This document shows, piece by piece, positions 1 to 6,504 of a stretch of DNA of 14,397 bases. Numbering within the stretch: the stretch's first letter is position 1; each line of letters opens with the position of its first letter. The translations under genes were made by a program, and so were the position numbers. The stretch is from Oscillospiraceae bacterium (GTDB taxonomy: Bacteria; Bacillota; Clostridia; Oscillospirales; Ruminococcaceae): assembly GCA_022511485.1 (NCBI GenBank), contig JAFLUJ010000310.1, positions 1 to 14,397 on the forward strand. Reading direction: 5' to 3'. A model generated the notes under the pieces. It made no database searches and was not told the origin of the DNA. It saw only the letters and a program-made list of their open reading frames with translations.

Positions 1-145
1 CCACAAGCTTTCGCAGTATTTTCAGCGCGAACCGCAGGGTAACATTTGTCTCAGCAGATATAGTCTTGGCGTCTATTCTGTGCCCGGACTGAGCGATACA
101 TCCTACTATGCGGACGGCGTAATCAGATTCTAAAGTAATGTGCAT
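1..145 (-). CDS. Rrf2-family transcriptional regulator, N-terminal part (cut by window edge)
   Basis: Reading the minus strand from an ATG at 145 gives 48 residues with no stop before the window ends. They begin MHITLESDYAVRIV and continue through IDAKTISAETNV and LRFALKILRKLV. This is the N-terminal winged-helix pattern of the Rrf2 family (IscR, NsrR, CymR and relatives), DNA-binding repressors that often sense Fe-S clusters, NO or cysteine metabolism. The cysteine-bearing sensor region lies beyond the edge, so the signal cannot be named. An AGGGTGG ribosome site lies 4 nt upstream of the ATG. The start is 16 nt after the rpoD stop on the same strand, so it is probably the last visible gene of the dgt-dnaG-rpoD operon. 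Family assignment is fairly sure; function within the family is unknown. Confidence 0.8.
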   Translation of the reverse strand, partial: MHITLESDYAVRIVGCIAQSGHRIDAKTISAETNVTLRFALKILRKLV

Positions 146-161
146 AAAACCACCCTTTGGC

Positions 162-1232
162 TCAATCCAGATAATCCTTTACCTTTTTGCTTCTGCTTGG
201 GTGTCTGAGCTTTCTCAAAGCCTTTGCTTCGATCTGCCTGATCCTCTCACGGGTCACGTTGAACTCCTTCCCCACCTCTTCAAGGGTGCGGCTTCTTCCG
301 TCCTCAAGACCGAAACGCAGTCTGAGGACTTTTTCCTCACGCTCGGTAAGTGTGGAAAGCACCTCTCCGAGCTGTTCCTTAAGCAGAATAAGGGAAGCAG
401 CGTCAGCAGGAGCGGGAGCGTCGTCATCAGGGATAAAGTCTCCCAGATGGCTGTCCTCCTCCTCGCCGATAGGAGTTTCCAGAGAAACAGGATCCTGAGC
501 TATCCGCATTATTTCCCGAACCTTTTCCACCGGCATATCAAGAACGTCTGCGATCTCTTCGGGAGAAGGATCATGACCGTTCTGGTGCAGGAGCTGGCTG
601 GACGCCTTTTTTACCTTAGTGATGGTTTCCACCATGTGGACAGGGATACGGATAGTCCTTGCCTGATCGGCAATAGCCCTTGTAATAGCCTGACGTATCC
701 ACCATGTAGCATATGTGGAGAACTTGAATCCCTTTGTATGATCGAATTTTTCTACTGCCTTTATAAGACCCAGGTTGCCCTCCTGGATAAGGTCAAGGAA
801 CTGCATACCACGGCCAACATAGCGCTTGGCAATGGATACAACAAGCCTGAGGTTAGCCTCCGAAAGACGCTTCCTTGCCTTGGGATCGCCCTGAGCCATA
901 CGCTCTGCAAGCTCGATCTCCTCCTCCGCTGTGAGCAGAGGTACACGTCCGATCTCTTTAAGGTAAATTTTTACAGGGTCGTCAATTGCGATACCCTCTG
1001 TGGACAGGGACAGCTCCAGATCGTCCGCCGTGGAGTCCGGCAGCATTGCAAGGTCGTCGTCACTGAAATCCTCAATGATCTCAATGTTAAGGCTGCCGCA
1101 GCTGTCGTAAAACGCTTCCATCTGGTCAACGTCGTACTCCTGCTCCTCCAGGACATCGGTTATCTCCTTTGCAGAGAGCCTTCCGCTTGCCTTGCCCTGC
1201 TCAATAAGGCTTTCTATGCTTCTTCTTCCCAT
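162..1232 (-). CDS. rpoD: RNA polymerase primary sigma factor (RpoD/SigA)
   Basis: A 356-residue group 1 sigma-70 factor that directs core RNA polymerase to housekeeping promoters. Domains in order: a short region 1.1 (about residues 1-60), an acidic linker, region 1.2 (DDPVKIYLKEIGRVPLLT, about 84-101), region 2 with NLRLVVSIAKRY and the -10-recognition segment FSTYATWWIRQAITRAI (about 171-187), region 3 (HMVETITKV onward), and region 4 with the -35 helix-turn-helix RTLEEVGKEFNVTRERIRQI (about 315-334) near the C-terminus. Length fits Firmicutes SigA. I chose the ATG at 1232: AGGA lies 9 nt upstream, whereas the TTG three codons earlier directly abuts that ribosome site. It lies 57 nt after dnaG in the same operon. 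Perfect TTGACA/TATAAT promoters elsewhere in the window fit its expected specificity. Confidence 0.97.
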   Translation of the reverse strand: MGRRSIESLIEQGKASGRLSAKEITDVLEEQEYDVDQMEAFYDSCGSLNIEIIEDFSDDDLAMLPDSTADDLELSLSTEGIAIDDPVKIYLKEIGRVPLLTAEEEIELAERMAQGDPKARKRLSEANLRLVVSIAKRYVGRGMQFLDLIQEGNLGLIKAVEKFDHTKGFKFSTYATWWIRQAITRAIADQARTIRIPVHMVETITKVKKASSQLLHQNGHDPSPEEIADVLDMPVEKVREIMRIAQDPVSLETPIGEEEDSHLGDFIPDDDAPAPADAASLILLKEQLGEVLSTLTEREEKVLRLRFGLEDGRSRTLEEVGKEFNVTRERIRQIEAKALRKLRHPSRSKKVKDYLD

Positions 1233-1253
1233 AAAGGTCAATCCTTTCTTTTC

Positions 1254-1290
1254 AGAACCAATTTTAAAGATTTTTGTTTTGTATGGTTCT
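1254..1290 (-). repeat. Inverted repeat in the dnaG-rpoD gap
   Basis: AGAACCA (1254-1260) and TGGTTCT (1284-1290) can form a 7-bp stem around a 23-nt AU-rich loop, between the dnaG stop and the rpoD ribosome site. There is no U-tract after it in the transcript direction, so it is unlikely to be a terminator. It could be an mRNA processing or stability element that sets different levels for primase and sigma factor, as RNA cleavage does in the E. coli rpsU-dnaG-rpoD transcript. That role is only inferred. Confidence 0.35.
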
Positions 1291-3041
1291 CACTTCTTGC
1301 TTTTTAAACTTTGAATATATTTTAGAAAATCATCATCTGAATAATTTTTTACATCTCCCGGATTGTCAGCCTTGGATAAAAGAATATTAATAAAATCATC
1401 AACTGCAGTTCTATTAATATTTACATCTTTACTATTGACTGCAATTTCGGTTATTTTACCCATTTCATCGGCGGTAAATTCACTTTGCAGCGAAAGAATA
1501 TCGTAAAAAGATGAGTTTTTTATCTTTTCCAGAAGCTTTTCATAGACTTTTTTGTTGAAATCCGTCGTAAAATCTTCGGGGGATATGCGGGAGCTGATAT
1601 TTTCCGCCTCATCAGGATTTGCCGCCAGATAAGCGATGATACCTCTCTCCGCCTTGTATTCCCTGGGATGAGCGTACTCATCCGGGGAAGTCCTCATTCT
1701 GTTCCGGAAGGTTCGTATATCCGTCCATTCACGGCTCTGATCCTGTTTCTGACGCTTTCTTATGACGCCGTTCACCTGCTGCACAAGCATTTCCTTGTTG
1801 ACCTTGTTTTCGTCCGCAAGCCTGCCGATGTAGACCTCTCTTTCAATGGGAGAGGAAATATCCGCAAGGACATTGACGCAGCGTTTCAGAAATTCAATTC
1901 TTCCTTCGTCGGTATCCGTGTCAAGACCCTCCCGGCATTTGTCAAGCTCAAACTCTATTGCCCCTCCGGATTTGTCCAGAAGCTGCCGGAAACGGAGCGC
2001 TCCGAATTTTTTTATGTATTCGTCCGGGTCTTTAGCGCCCTCCATGTGGATGACCTTTGTCCTGACCCCCGCCTCGGAAAGCAGGTTTATCGCCTTGTGA
2101 GTGGCTTTCTGTCCTGCTCCGTCCGAATCGTAGGCGATTATGACCTCCTTGGTATAACGCGCCATAAGCCGCGCCTGCTCCTGAGTAAGAGCTGTTCCCA
2201 GAGTTGCCACCACATTTTCAAATCCCGCCTGATTTATGGAAATAACGTCCATATACCCTTCGGCGAGTATCAGTCTTTTTTCCTCAGAATTTTTTGCAAA
2301 GTTCAGGGAGAAAAGGTTGCTGCTTTTTTTAAACACTGGAGTATCCGCACTGTTGAGATATTTCGGTCCGCTGCCGTCAATTATACGTCCTCCGAAGGCT
2401 ATAACATTGCCCCGCAGGTCGATTATGGGAAACATGACCCTGTCCCTGAACTGGTCGTATATCCCGCCTTTTTTTCCTCTGCCGCAAAGATTTGCCGTTA
2501 TAAGCTCCTCTTCGCTGTATCCCTTGGAGCGCATATGATTTGACAGTCCGTACCAGTCGTCGGGAGCATATCCCAGACCGTATTTAGTGATAGTTGCAGG
2601 GGAAAGCTGTCTTTCCGCAAAATACCTCCTGCCCTTTTCTCCTGCGGAGGAATGAGCAAGGACGTCGAAAAAATATCTTGCCGCAGTGCGGTTCATTTCA
2701 AGAACTCTTGATTTGATGTGTGCAGCCTGACTTCCACCGGTATCCTCCGGCATGGACATTCCGGCTCTGCTTGCCAGAAATTTGACAGCTTCCACATAAT
2801 CAAGATTTTCTATCTTCATTATAAAGGTTATAACGTCTCCCCCTGCTCCGCAGCCGAAGCAGTAAAAATGCGGGTCGGAGACATCAAGATAAACTGTACA
2901 TGAGGGGGATTTTTCCGAATGGAACGGACAGAGACAAAGACTGTTCCTGCCCCGTCTTATCAGGCTTACATAGCTTGACATGACGCTGTCAATGGGATTA
3001 TTCTGCTTAAGCTCATAAATAAAGCTGTCGGGGAAAGCCAT
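1290..3041 (-). CDS. dnaG: DNA primase DnaG
   Basis: A 583-residue primase that makes RNA primers for replication at the fork. The N-terminal CHC2 zinc ribbon uses C38, H41, C61 and C64 (CPFH ... YCFGC). The central catalytic core includes YDQFRDRVMFPI, and the TOPRIM domain has EGYMD (about 261-265), DSDGAG (about 305-310) and DPDEY. The C-terminal part (about 430-583) is the less conserved helicase-binding domain. The start is the ATG at 3041, with GGAGGT 4-5 nt upstream; the preceding TTG codon is too close to that site. The ATG overlaps the dgt stop by one base (TGATG), so translation of the two is probably coupled. It lies between dgt and rpoD, a familiar macromolecular-synthesis arrangement. 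Confidence 0.97.
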   Translation of the reverse strand: MAFPDSFIYELKQNNPIDSVMSSYVSLIRRGRNSLCLCPFHSEKSPSCTVYLDVSDPHFYCFGCGAGGDVITFIMKIENLDYVEAVKFLASRAGMSMPEDTGGSQAAHIKSRVLEMNRTAARYFFDVLAHSSAGEKGRRYFAERQLSPATITKYGLGYAPDDWYGLSNHMRSKGYSEEELITANLCGRGKKGGIYDQFRDRVMFPIIDLRGNVIAFGGRIIDGSGPKYLNSADTPVFKKSSNLFSLNFAKNSEEKRLILAEGYMDVISINQAGFENVVATLGTALTQEQARLMARYTKEVIIAYDSDGAGQKATHKAINLLSEAGVRTKVIHMEGAKDPDEYIKKFGALRFRQLLDKSGGAIEFELDKCREGLDTDTDEGRIEFLKRCVNVLADISSPIEREVYIGRLADENKVNKEMLVQQVNGVIRKRQKQDQSREWTDIRTFRNRMRTSPDEYAHPREYKAERGIIAYLAANPDEAENISSRISPEDFTTDFNKKVYEKLLEKIKNSSFYDILSLQSEFTADEMGKITEIAVNSKDVNINRTAVDDFINILLSKADNPGDVKNYSDDDFLKYIQSLKSKK

Positions 3042-4033
3042 CAATACCTCCAGCCTTTCGGGATAAACAGTTCATTGTAAAGGTTTACAGCATAGACATC
3101 GGTCATTCCTGCCACGTAATCGCAGACAGCCCGTTCCTTGTCAAACTTGACCATGATCTTCTTGTATTCCTCCGGCAGCTTGTCAGGATACCGCAGGAAA
3201 TAGCTGTAGAGCTTTTCTATCAGAGCCTTTGCTTTGGATTCCTCGGTCTTTGCAACAGAATTTTTATAAACATTTGCAAACATAAATTCCCGAAGCTGGT
3301 CATGAGCCTTTCTGACCTCGTCGCCCATATGTATATCCTCAACGCCTCCGTCGATTATGGAGGTTATAAGGGTAGTGATACGAGCGCTTTTACTGTGTCC
3401 GAGAATATTTGTCGCAGACAAGGGAAGGTCGTCCTCTTTGAGCATACCAGCCCTGATGGCGTCGTCAATGTCATGATTGATATAGGCGATCTTGTCCGCC
3501 AGACGGACAACATATCCCTCTTTTGTAACAGCAACCTTGTTGGTATGACAGGCAATTCCGTTTTTTACTTCATATGTAAGATTGAGTCCCTTTCCGCCGT
3601 TTTCGATATAGTCCACCACACGCACGCTTTGCAGGTAGTGCTTGAAGCCGTATGGACAAACCTCGTTAAGCACGTCCTCTCCTGCGTGTCCGAAGGGTGT
3701 GTGTCCCAGATCGTGACCTAAGGCTATGGCTTCGGTAAGATCTTCATTGAGACGGAAAGCCCGTGAGATAGTTCTGGCTATCTGGGAGACCTCAAGAGTG
3801 TGAGTGAGCCTTGTTCTGTAATGATCTCCCAACGGGGAGAGAAAGACCTGGGTTTTCTGTTTCAGTCTCCTGAAAGAATTGCTGTGGAGTATCCTGTCCC
3901 TGTCCCGCTGGAACTCAGTTCTTATGGGACATTTGGATTCCTTCCGGACGCGTCTGCCCGTACCCTTTGAAGTACAGGCGTCCTCACAGAGCATACCAAG
4001 CTCCATGACCTCTATCTGTTCACGTATGGTCAT
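3041..4033 (-). CDS. dgt: dGTPase-like deoxynucleoside triphosphate triphosphohydrolase
   Basis: A 330-residue HD-domain phosphohydrolase of the dGTPase family, which splits dNTPs into deoxynucleoside and triphosphate and so tunes the dNTP pool. The metal-binding HD residues are visible: H78 in RTRLTHTLEVSQIAR and H107-D108 in ALGHDLGHTPFGHAGE, with a later aspartate in the VRLADKIAYINHD segment. The N-terminal R-rich segment RTEFQRDRDRILHSNSFRRL is typical. Length matches the short Gram-positive subfamily rather than the roughly 500-residue E. coli Dgt. The ATG at 4033 is chosen because GGGAGG lies 8 nt before it; an upstream extension to 4087 has no such site. It is the first gene of the dgt-dnaG-rpoD operon and overlaps dnaG by one base. 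Substrate preference cannot be read from sequence. Confidence 0.93.
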   Translation of the reverse strand: MTIREQIEVMELGMLCEDACTSKGTGRRVRKESKCPIRTEFQRDRDRILHSNSFRRLKQKTQVFLSPLGDHYRTRLTHTLEVSQIARTISRAFRLNEDLTEAIALGHDLGHTPFGHAGEDVLNEVCPYGFKHYLQSVRVVDYIENGGKGLNLTYEVKNGIACHTNKVAVTKEGYVVRLADKIAYINHDIDDAIRAGMLKEDDLPLSATNILGHSKSARITTLITSIIDGGVEDIHMGDEVRKAHDQLREFMFANVYKNSVAKTEESKAKALIEKLYSYFLRYPDKLPEEYKKIMVKFDKERAVCDYVAGMTDVYAVNLYNELFIPKGWRY

Positions 4034-4099
4034 AACTAAAACCTCCCACCGAAAGTGACAAATACCCCGTCCTTTTTCACTTCTCACACTATATATACA

Positions 4100-4127
4100 A
4101 AAATAGTATAAAAAAACCCTTTTTCAA
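4100..4127 (-). promoter_or_regulatory. Possible promoter for the dgt-dnaG-rpoD operon
   Basis: On the minus strand TTGAAA (4127-4122) is followed after 16 nt by TATTTT (4105-4100), in a very AT-rich stretch about 70 nt before the dgt start. A better -10 word, TATACT (4110-4105), overlaps but has no -35 at proper spacing. The operon needs a promoter here because an unrelated hairpin array and yigZ lie upstream. The exact element is uncertain. Confidence 0.3.
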
Positions 4128-4170
4128 AAAATATTTTTGTAGACCTGCACAAATGATACTAGGCTTCATC

Positions 4171-4327
4171 GCAAAACGCTGTGCGTTTTGCAATACCCAT
4201 GAGTGAAACTCATGGGTGCGGCTATGCCGCAGAGCCGCCGTTCATACTGCCCGCCAAAATCTTGGATTTTGCAGCCGCCAAAGGCGGCACAGCAAACAAT
4301 GATATTGTTTGCTGCAGCGGGCAGTAT
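4171..4327. repeat. Array of triloop hairpins with nested outer stem
   Basis: Six perfect hairpins, all with exactly 3-nt loops, follow one another. H1 4171-4179/4183-4191 (GCAAAACGC stem, loop TGT). H2 4195-4204/4208-4217 (ACCCATGAGT, loop GAA). H3 4217-4222/4226-4231 (TGCGGC, loop TAT). H4 4255-4261/4265-4271 (CAAAATC, loop TTG). H5 4274-4279/4283-4288 (GCCGCC, loop AAA). H6 4290-4300/4304-4314 (11 bp, loop GAT). H4-H6 are enclosed by an 11-bp perfect outer stem ATACTGCCCGC (4244-4254) with its complement at 4317-4327. The right arm ends one base from the yigZ stop codon. No U-tract follows on either strand, so it is not a plain terminator. It looks like a mobile palindromic element (REP/MITE-like) or a highly folded RNA. 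Short ORFs across it are by-products. Confidence 0.85.
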
Positions 4328-4328
4328 A

Positions 4329-4958
4329 TCAGGCGAAATTGTCAAAACGTTCGTCAAGCTGTTCAAAGGAAATATTTCCCCCGGAAATATCGGTAAGATT
4401 TTTTACAAGCTCATCGGCGTGATCTATCTTTGCCAGCAGCTTTACAGTGACGTTTTCCGCAAATACGGTATCCAGAATTTTAACATCGCCCTCCGGGATG
4501 GCGTAATTTATCTTCCCGTACATATTATAATCAACAGTAATATTTATGGGACGGCATCTGCACATTATAAGACGCTCCGCAGCCTCCAGAGCGATCTTCG
4601 CACTGTGGGAGTACGCCCGTACGAGACCTCCGCCGCCCAGAAGGATGCCTCCGAAATACCGTGTCACGACGCAGCACACATCGGTGAGACCCTCTTTCAT
4701 AAGCACATCAAGAACGGGAACTCCCGCCGTTCCCTGAGGCTCTCCGTCGTCCGAATACCGGGAGATGTTGTCCCTGCGAAGCACATAGGCGTAGACGTTA
4801 TGAGTTGCTTTCCGATGCATAGCCCGTATTTCGTTAATGAAATCCACAGCCTCCTCATCGGTCTCAACGTGTTTTATATATCCGATAAATCTGGACTTCC
4901 TTTCGATAAAGGAATCCTCAGCAAAACCGTTTATAGTGGAGTAGTCATAATTTTCCAT
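4329..4958 (-). CDS. yigZ: YigZ/IMPACT-family protein (UPF0029)
   Basis: A 209-residue protein of the YigZ/YvyE family. The N-terminal IMPACT (UPF0029) domain carries YSDDGEPQGTAGVPVLDVL and VTRYFGGILLGGGGLVRAYS, the two signature segments. The C-terminal ferredoxin-like DUF1949 domain covers roughly residues 135-205. Family members are linked to translation by similarity to eukaryotic IMPACT, a regulator of the GCN2 kinase; the bacterial activity is not settled. The ATG at 4958 is chosen for its GAGGTG ribosome site 3-5 nt upstream and because the protein then begins MENYDYSTINGF and has normal length. A longer open frame to 5165 runs back through the rpmE terminator and into rpmE and is not used. 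It lies just downstream of rpmE on the same strand. Confidence 0.9.
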   Translation of the reverse strand: MENYDYSTINGFAEDSFIERKSRFIGYIKHVETDEEAVDFINEIRAMHRKATHNVYAYVLRRDNISRYSDDGEPQGTAGVPVLDVLMKEGLTDVCCVVTRYFGGILLGGGGLVRAYSHSAKIALEAAERLIMCRCRPINITVDYNMYGKINYAIPEGDVKILDTVFAENVTVKLLAKIDHADELVKNLTDISGGNISFEQLDERFDNFA

Positions 4959-4971
4959 AAACACCTCAAAT

Positions 4972-5007
4972 AAAAAACAAGCCCACGCAGAGCGCGGGCA
5001 AGCTTGT
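4972..5007 (-). terminator. Intrinsic terminator after rpmE
   Basis: Immediately after the rpmE stop the minus strand reads a GC-rich stem GCCCGCGC / GCGTGGGC with loop TCT (8 pairs, one G-U), extended by AACAA/TTGTT pairing and followed by TTTTTT. This is a classic intrinsic terminator. Its U-tract ends only a few bases before the yigZ ribosome site. Confidence 0.85.
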
Positions 5008-5211
5008 TTACTTATCCATACCAAAACGCTTCTTGAATCTGTCAACACGTCCGCCTGTATCAACAAGCTTCTGCTTGCCGGTATAGAAGGGGTGGCACTT
5101 TGAGCAGATCTCGACTCTGATATTCTCCTTAGTGGAGCGGGTCTTGATAACGTTTCCGCAAGCACAGGTAATGGTAGTCTCCTTGTAATCGGGATGGATA
5201 CCTTCCTTCAC
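5008..5211 (-). CDS. rpmE: Large-subunit ribosomal protein bL31, zinc-binding type
   Basis: A 67-residue bL31 beginning MKEGIHPDYKETTITCACGN and ending KKRFGMDK. It keeps the four zinc-ligand positions (C16, C18 and the CSKC pair), so it is the zinc-containing paralogue rather than the zinc-free RpmE2 form used in zinc starvation. The protein sits at the central protuberance of the 50S subunit and bridges to the 30S. Translation starts at a GTG (5211-5209) with GAGGTG 5 nt upstream. The gene has its own very strong promoter (5312-5340), a leader of about 94 nt and a terminator directly after the stop, so it is mainly a single-gene transcript. Confidence 0.96.
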   Translation of the reverse strand: MKEGIHPDYKETTITCACGNVIKTRSTKENIRVEICSKCHPFYTGKQKLVDTGGRVDRFKKRFGMDK

Positions 5212-5311
5212 ACTAACACCTCATTTCTTCCAATAATATATGATATGATCGCATAGCAGCCCATCACATAGTATCGGACAGTAGTGCTACAAAAATCACT
5301 TACAGACAAAC

Positions 5312-5359
5312 ATTATACCATACAGTCTGAGGTTTGTCAAGCATTTTTTTATTTTTTTT
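5312..5359 (-). promoter_or_regulatory. Consensus sigma-A promoter with A-tract UP element for rpmE
   Basis: On the minus strand TTGACA (5340-5335), exactly 17 nt, then TATAAT (5317-5312): a perfect match to the housekeeping consensus. Directly upstream of the -35, A-tracts (AAAAAAAATAAAAAAA, 5359-5344) form a likely UP element for the RNA polymerase alpha subunits. The expected start near 5305 leaves a leader of about 94 nt before the GTG, long enough for feedback control by bL31, although I see no strong conserved hairpin in it. Confidence 0.92.
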
Positions 5360-5396
5360 GACTAAATGCTGTCATATGGTGCGGACTATAATCATT

Positions 5397-5873
5397 TTAA
5401 GTATTTTCTGTAAGATTGATGATACGTATTCCCTTTTCACCTGCCATTCTGACGGTCTGTCCTGTTCCGCTCCGGCTTCTGTTATCGTAATAGCATACAC
5501 AGCAGTCAGCAAGCTCAATAATACGAACATTACGTGCCTTCATACAGCCATCATAATAATGTTCAGAAGTATATTGAATCGTGTCAGCAGCACTCAGGAT
5601 TTTTTGATATTCTGCTTTCTGAAGATCGTTCCATTTAGCTGTCTGTTTCTCTGAGAAACATGGGAGAACAAGGTGCAGCCTGATTTGCGGATATTTCTTT
5701 CTAAGGGCAAGAGCAGTCTGTTCACAAAGCATATCCCAACCCAGTGAACCTCCTGCATAAAAATCAACAGCACCATTTTCAATTAAATCAGTAAGCGTTT
5801 TATTAAGCAGCAACATAAGCTCAATTGTAACTTTTACGTTTCTATGCCCTGTAAAACAAATTGATTTTTCCAT
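5397..5873 (-). CDS. SLOG-domain protein, DUF1273/YpsA-like
   Basis: A 158-residue protein with a single Rossmann-like SLOG domain of the DUF1273/YpsA group. Visible features: MEKSICFTGHRN at the N-terminus, the glycine-rich AGGSLGWDMLCEQTA (about 40-54) that contacts nucleotide in this fold, and LHLVLPCF, with CVCYYDNRSRSGTG near the C-terminus. SLOG domains bind nucleotides or nucleotide-derived ligands; some act in conflict or phage-defence systems and YpsA is linked to cell division in Bacillus. No specific function can be claimed. The second ATG (5873) is chosen because GGAGG lies 7 nt before it; the ATG two codons earlier abuts the ribosome site. The gene is AT-rich relative to the flanking housekeeping genes, has its own consensus promoter and is divergent from an XRE regulator, which suggests a transferred module. 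Confidence 0.85.
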   Translation of the reverse strand: MEKSICFTGHRNVKVTIELMLLLNKTLTDLIENGAVDFYAGGSLGWDMLCEQTALALRKKYPQIRLHLVLPCFSEKQTAKWNDLQKAEYQKILSAADTIQYTSEHYYDGCMKARNVRIIELADCCVCYYDNRSRSGTGQTVRMAGEKGIRIINLTENT

Positions 5874-5892
5874 ATGCATCCCTCCTTATTCG

Positions 5893-5924
5893 TTTTATTA
5901 TATGGGATGATATATATAATAAAA
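5893..5924. repeat. 11-bp inverted repeat in the SLOG gene leader
   Basis: TTTTATTATAT (5893-5903) and its exact complement ATATAATAAAA (5914-5924) are separated by 10 nt. The repeat lies between the SLOG promoter (-10 at 5954-5959) and its ribosome site (about 5880-5884). It could be an operator bound by the neighbouring XRE protein, or an mRNA hairpin near the start codon. Which one is not decidable from sequence. Confidence 0.5.
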
Positions 5925-5953
5925 CTGACAATTCAAAAACGTCATCTAATACT

Positions 5954-5982
5954 ATTATATCTATTTATTGTTTTAATGTCAA
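5954..5982 (-). promoter_or_regulatory. Consensus sigma-A promoter for the SLOG gene
   Basis: On the minus strand TTGACA (5982-5977), 17 nt, TATAAT (5959-5954): both hexamers and the spacing are consensus. The transcript would start near 5947, giving a leader of about 74 nt that includes the 5893-5924 inverted repeat. Such a strong promoter beside a divergent repressor-type gene suggests it is normally held down. Confidence 0.85.
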
Positions 5983-6018
5983 GACTAATTGCGATAATAA
6001 ATAGGCATAATTTCATTT

Positions 6019-6039
6019 ACATATATTATAATTATATGT
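6019..6039. promoter_or_regulatory. Candidate XRE operator over the XRE gene's -10 region
   Basis: ACATATA (6019-6025) and TATATGT (6033-6039) form a 7-bp inverted repeat with a 7-nt centre. It covers a TATAAT word (6027-6032) and abuts the AGGTGGTG ribosome site of the XRE gene. Position and symmetry fit an autorepressor site. No good -35 is present 17 nt upstream of the TATAAT, so this promoter is weak or depends on other features. Confidence 0.45.
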
Positions 6040-6053
6040 AGGTGGTGACTATA

Positions 6054-6362
6054 ATGATTGATGCCGACTTTATCGCAAACAGAATTGCTACTTTAAGAAC
6101 ATCCCAAAACGTTTCCGCAAGAGATATGAGCCTTAGCCTCGGACAAAGTCAGAGCTATATCAATAATATCGAAAATAAAAAAGCATTGCCGTCAATGCAG
6201 ATGTTTTTGTATATATGCGAGTATTTGAAAATTGAACCAAAGGATTTTTTTGACGAAGAAATACCATCACCAGACAAGCTTAATGAAGTTATTAATGCAT
6301 TAAAACCTTTAAAAAGAGATCAGCTTGACATTTTACTCACACTTATAAAAGAAATGAAATAA
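6054..6362 (+). CDS. Small XRE-family helix-turn-helix regulator
   Basis: A 102-residue protein with one Cro/C1-type helix-turn-helix across about residues 8-62: IANRIATLRTSQNVSARDMS, then GQSQSYINNIENKKALPSMQ containing the recognition helix, then FLYICEYLKIEPKDFF. The remaining 35 residues (PDKLNEVINALKPLKRDQ...) are predicted helical and may serve dimerisation. The ATG at 6054 is preferred to in-frame GTG codons at 6042 because AGGTGG sits at normal distance from it. It is divergent from the SLOG gene across a 180-nt control region holding a symmetric repeat, and probably represses its own and perhaps the SLOG promoter. A chromosomal or phage-derived regulator is equally possible. The family is clear; the target is inferred. 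Confidence 0.88.
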   Translation: MIDADFIANRIATLRTSQNVSARDMSLSLGQSQSYINNIENKKALPSMQMFLYICEYLKIEPKDFFDEEIPSPDKLNEVINALKPLKRDQLDILLTLIKEMK

Positions 6363-6367
6363 CATGA

Positions 6368-6397
6368 ACCGGCAGCCTGTATGGACTGTCGGTTTTT
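6368..6397 (+). terminator. Intrinsic terminator after the XRE gene
   Basis: ACCGGCAG (6368-6375) pairs with CTGTCGGT (6386-6393), eight pairs with one G-U and a 10-nt loop, followed by TTTTT. It starts 6 nt after the XRE stop codon. Confidence 0.8.
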
Positions 6398-6443
6398 ATA
6401 CCTCAAATATCATCTATTATCGGTAAAAAGTCCTCTTTGTATA

Positions 6444-6473
6444 TTGCTATTATATATAGAATTATGATATAAT
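6444..6473 (+). promoter_or_regulatory. Promoter for the DUF896-nspC unit
   Basis: TTGCTA (6444-6449), 18 nt, TATAAT (6468-6473), with TG one base before the -10 (an extended -10). The start would fall near 6480, just ahead of a strong GGAGGA ribosome site at 6493. It is the only good promoter seen between the XRE terminator and nspC. Confidence 0.6.
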
Positions 6474-6504
6474 AATTATAAAATAATTAATCGGAGGAAT
6501 AACA

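Noticed and set aside
2..133. Plus-strand open frame ending at a TAA at 133, which looks like the tail of a gene
   Set aside because: The minus strand of the same bases encodes a clear Rrf2 N-terminus with a ribosome site and operon spacing; the plus reading matches no family I recognise.
138..1307. Long 389-codon plus-strand ORF
   Set aside because: It is antisense to rpoD, whose sigma-70 regions are unmistakable; it has no ribosome site and no domain.
1668..2543. Plus-strand ORF of 291 codons
   Set aside because: Antisense shadow of dnaG.
4171..4327. CRISPR array or simple rho-independent terminator
   Set aside because: There are no equal direct repeats with spacers, and no T-run follows the stems on either strand.
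4166..4396. Short ORFs on both strands across the hairpin array
   Set aside because: They arise from palindromic repeats, lack ribosome sites, and their peptides simply mirror the stems.
4959..5165. N-terminal extension of yigZ
   Set aside because: The extension passes through the rpmE terminator and into rpmE; the ATG at 4958 has a ribosome site and gives the usual family length.
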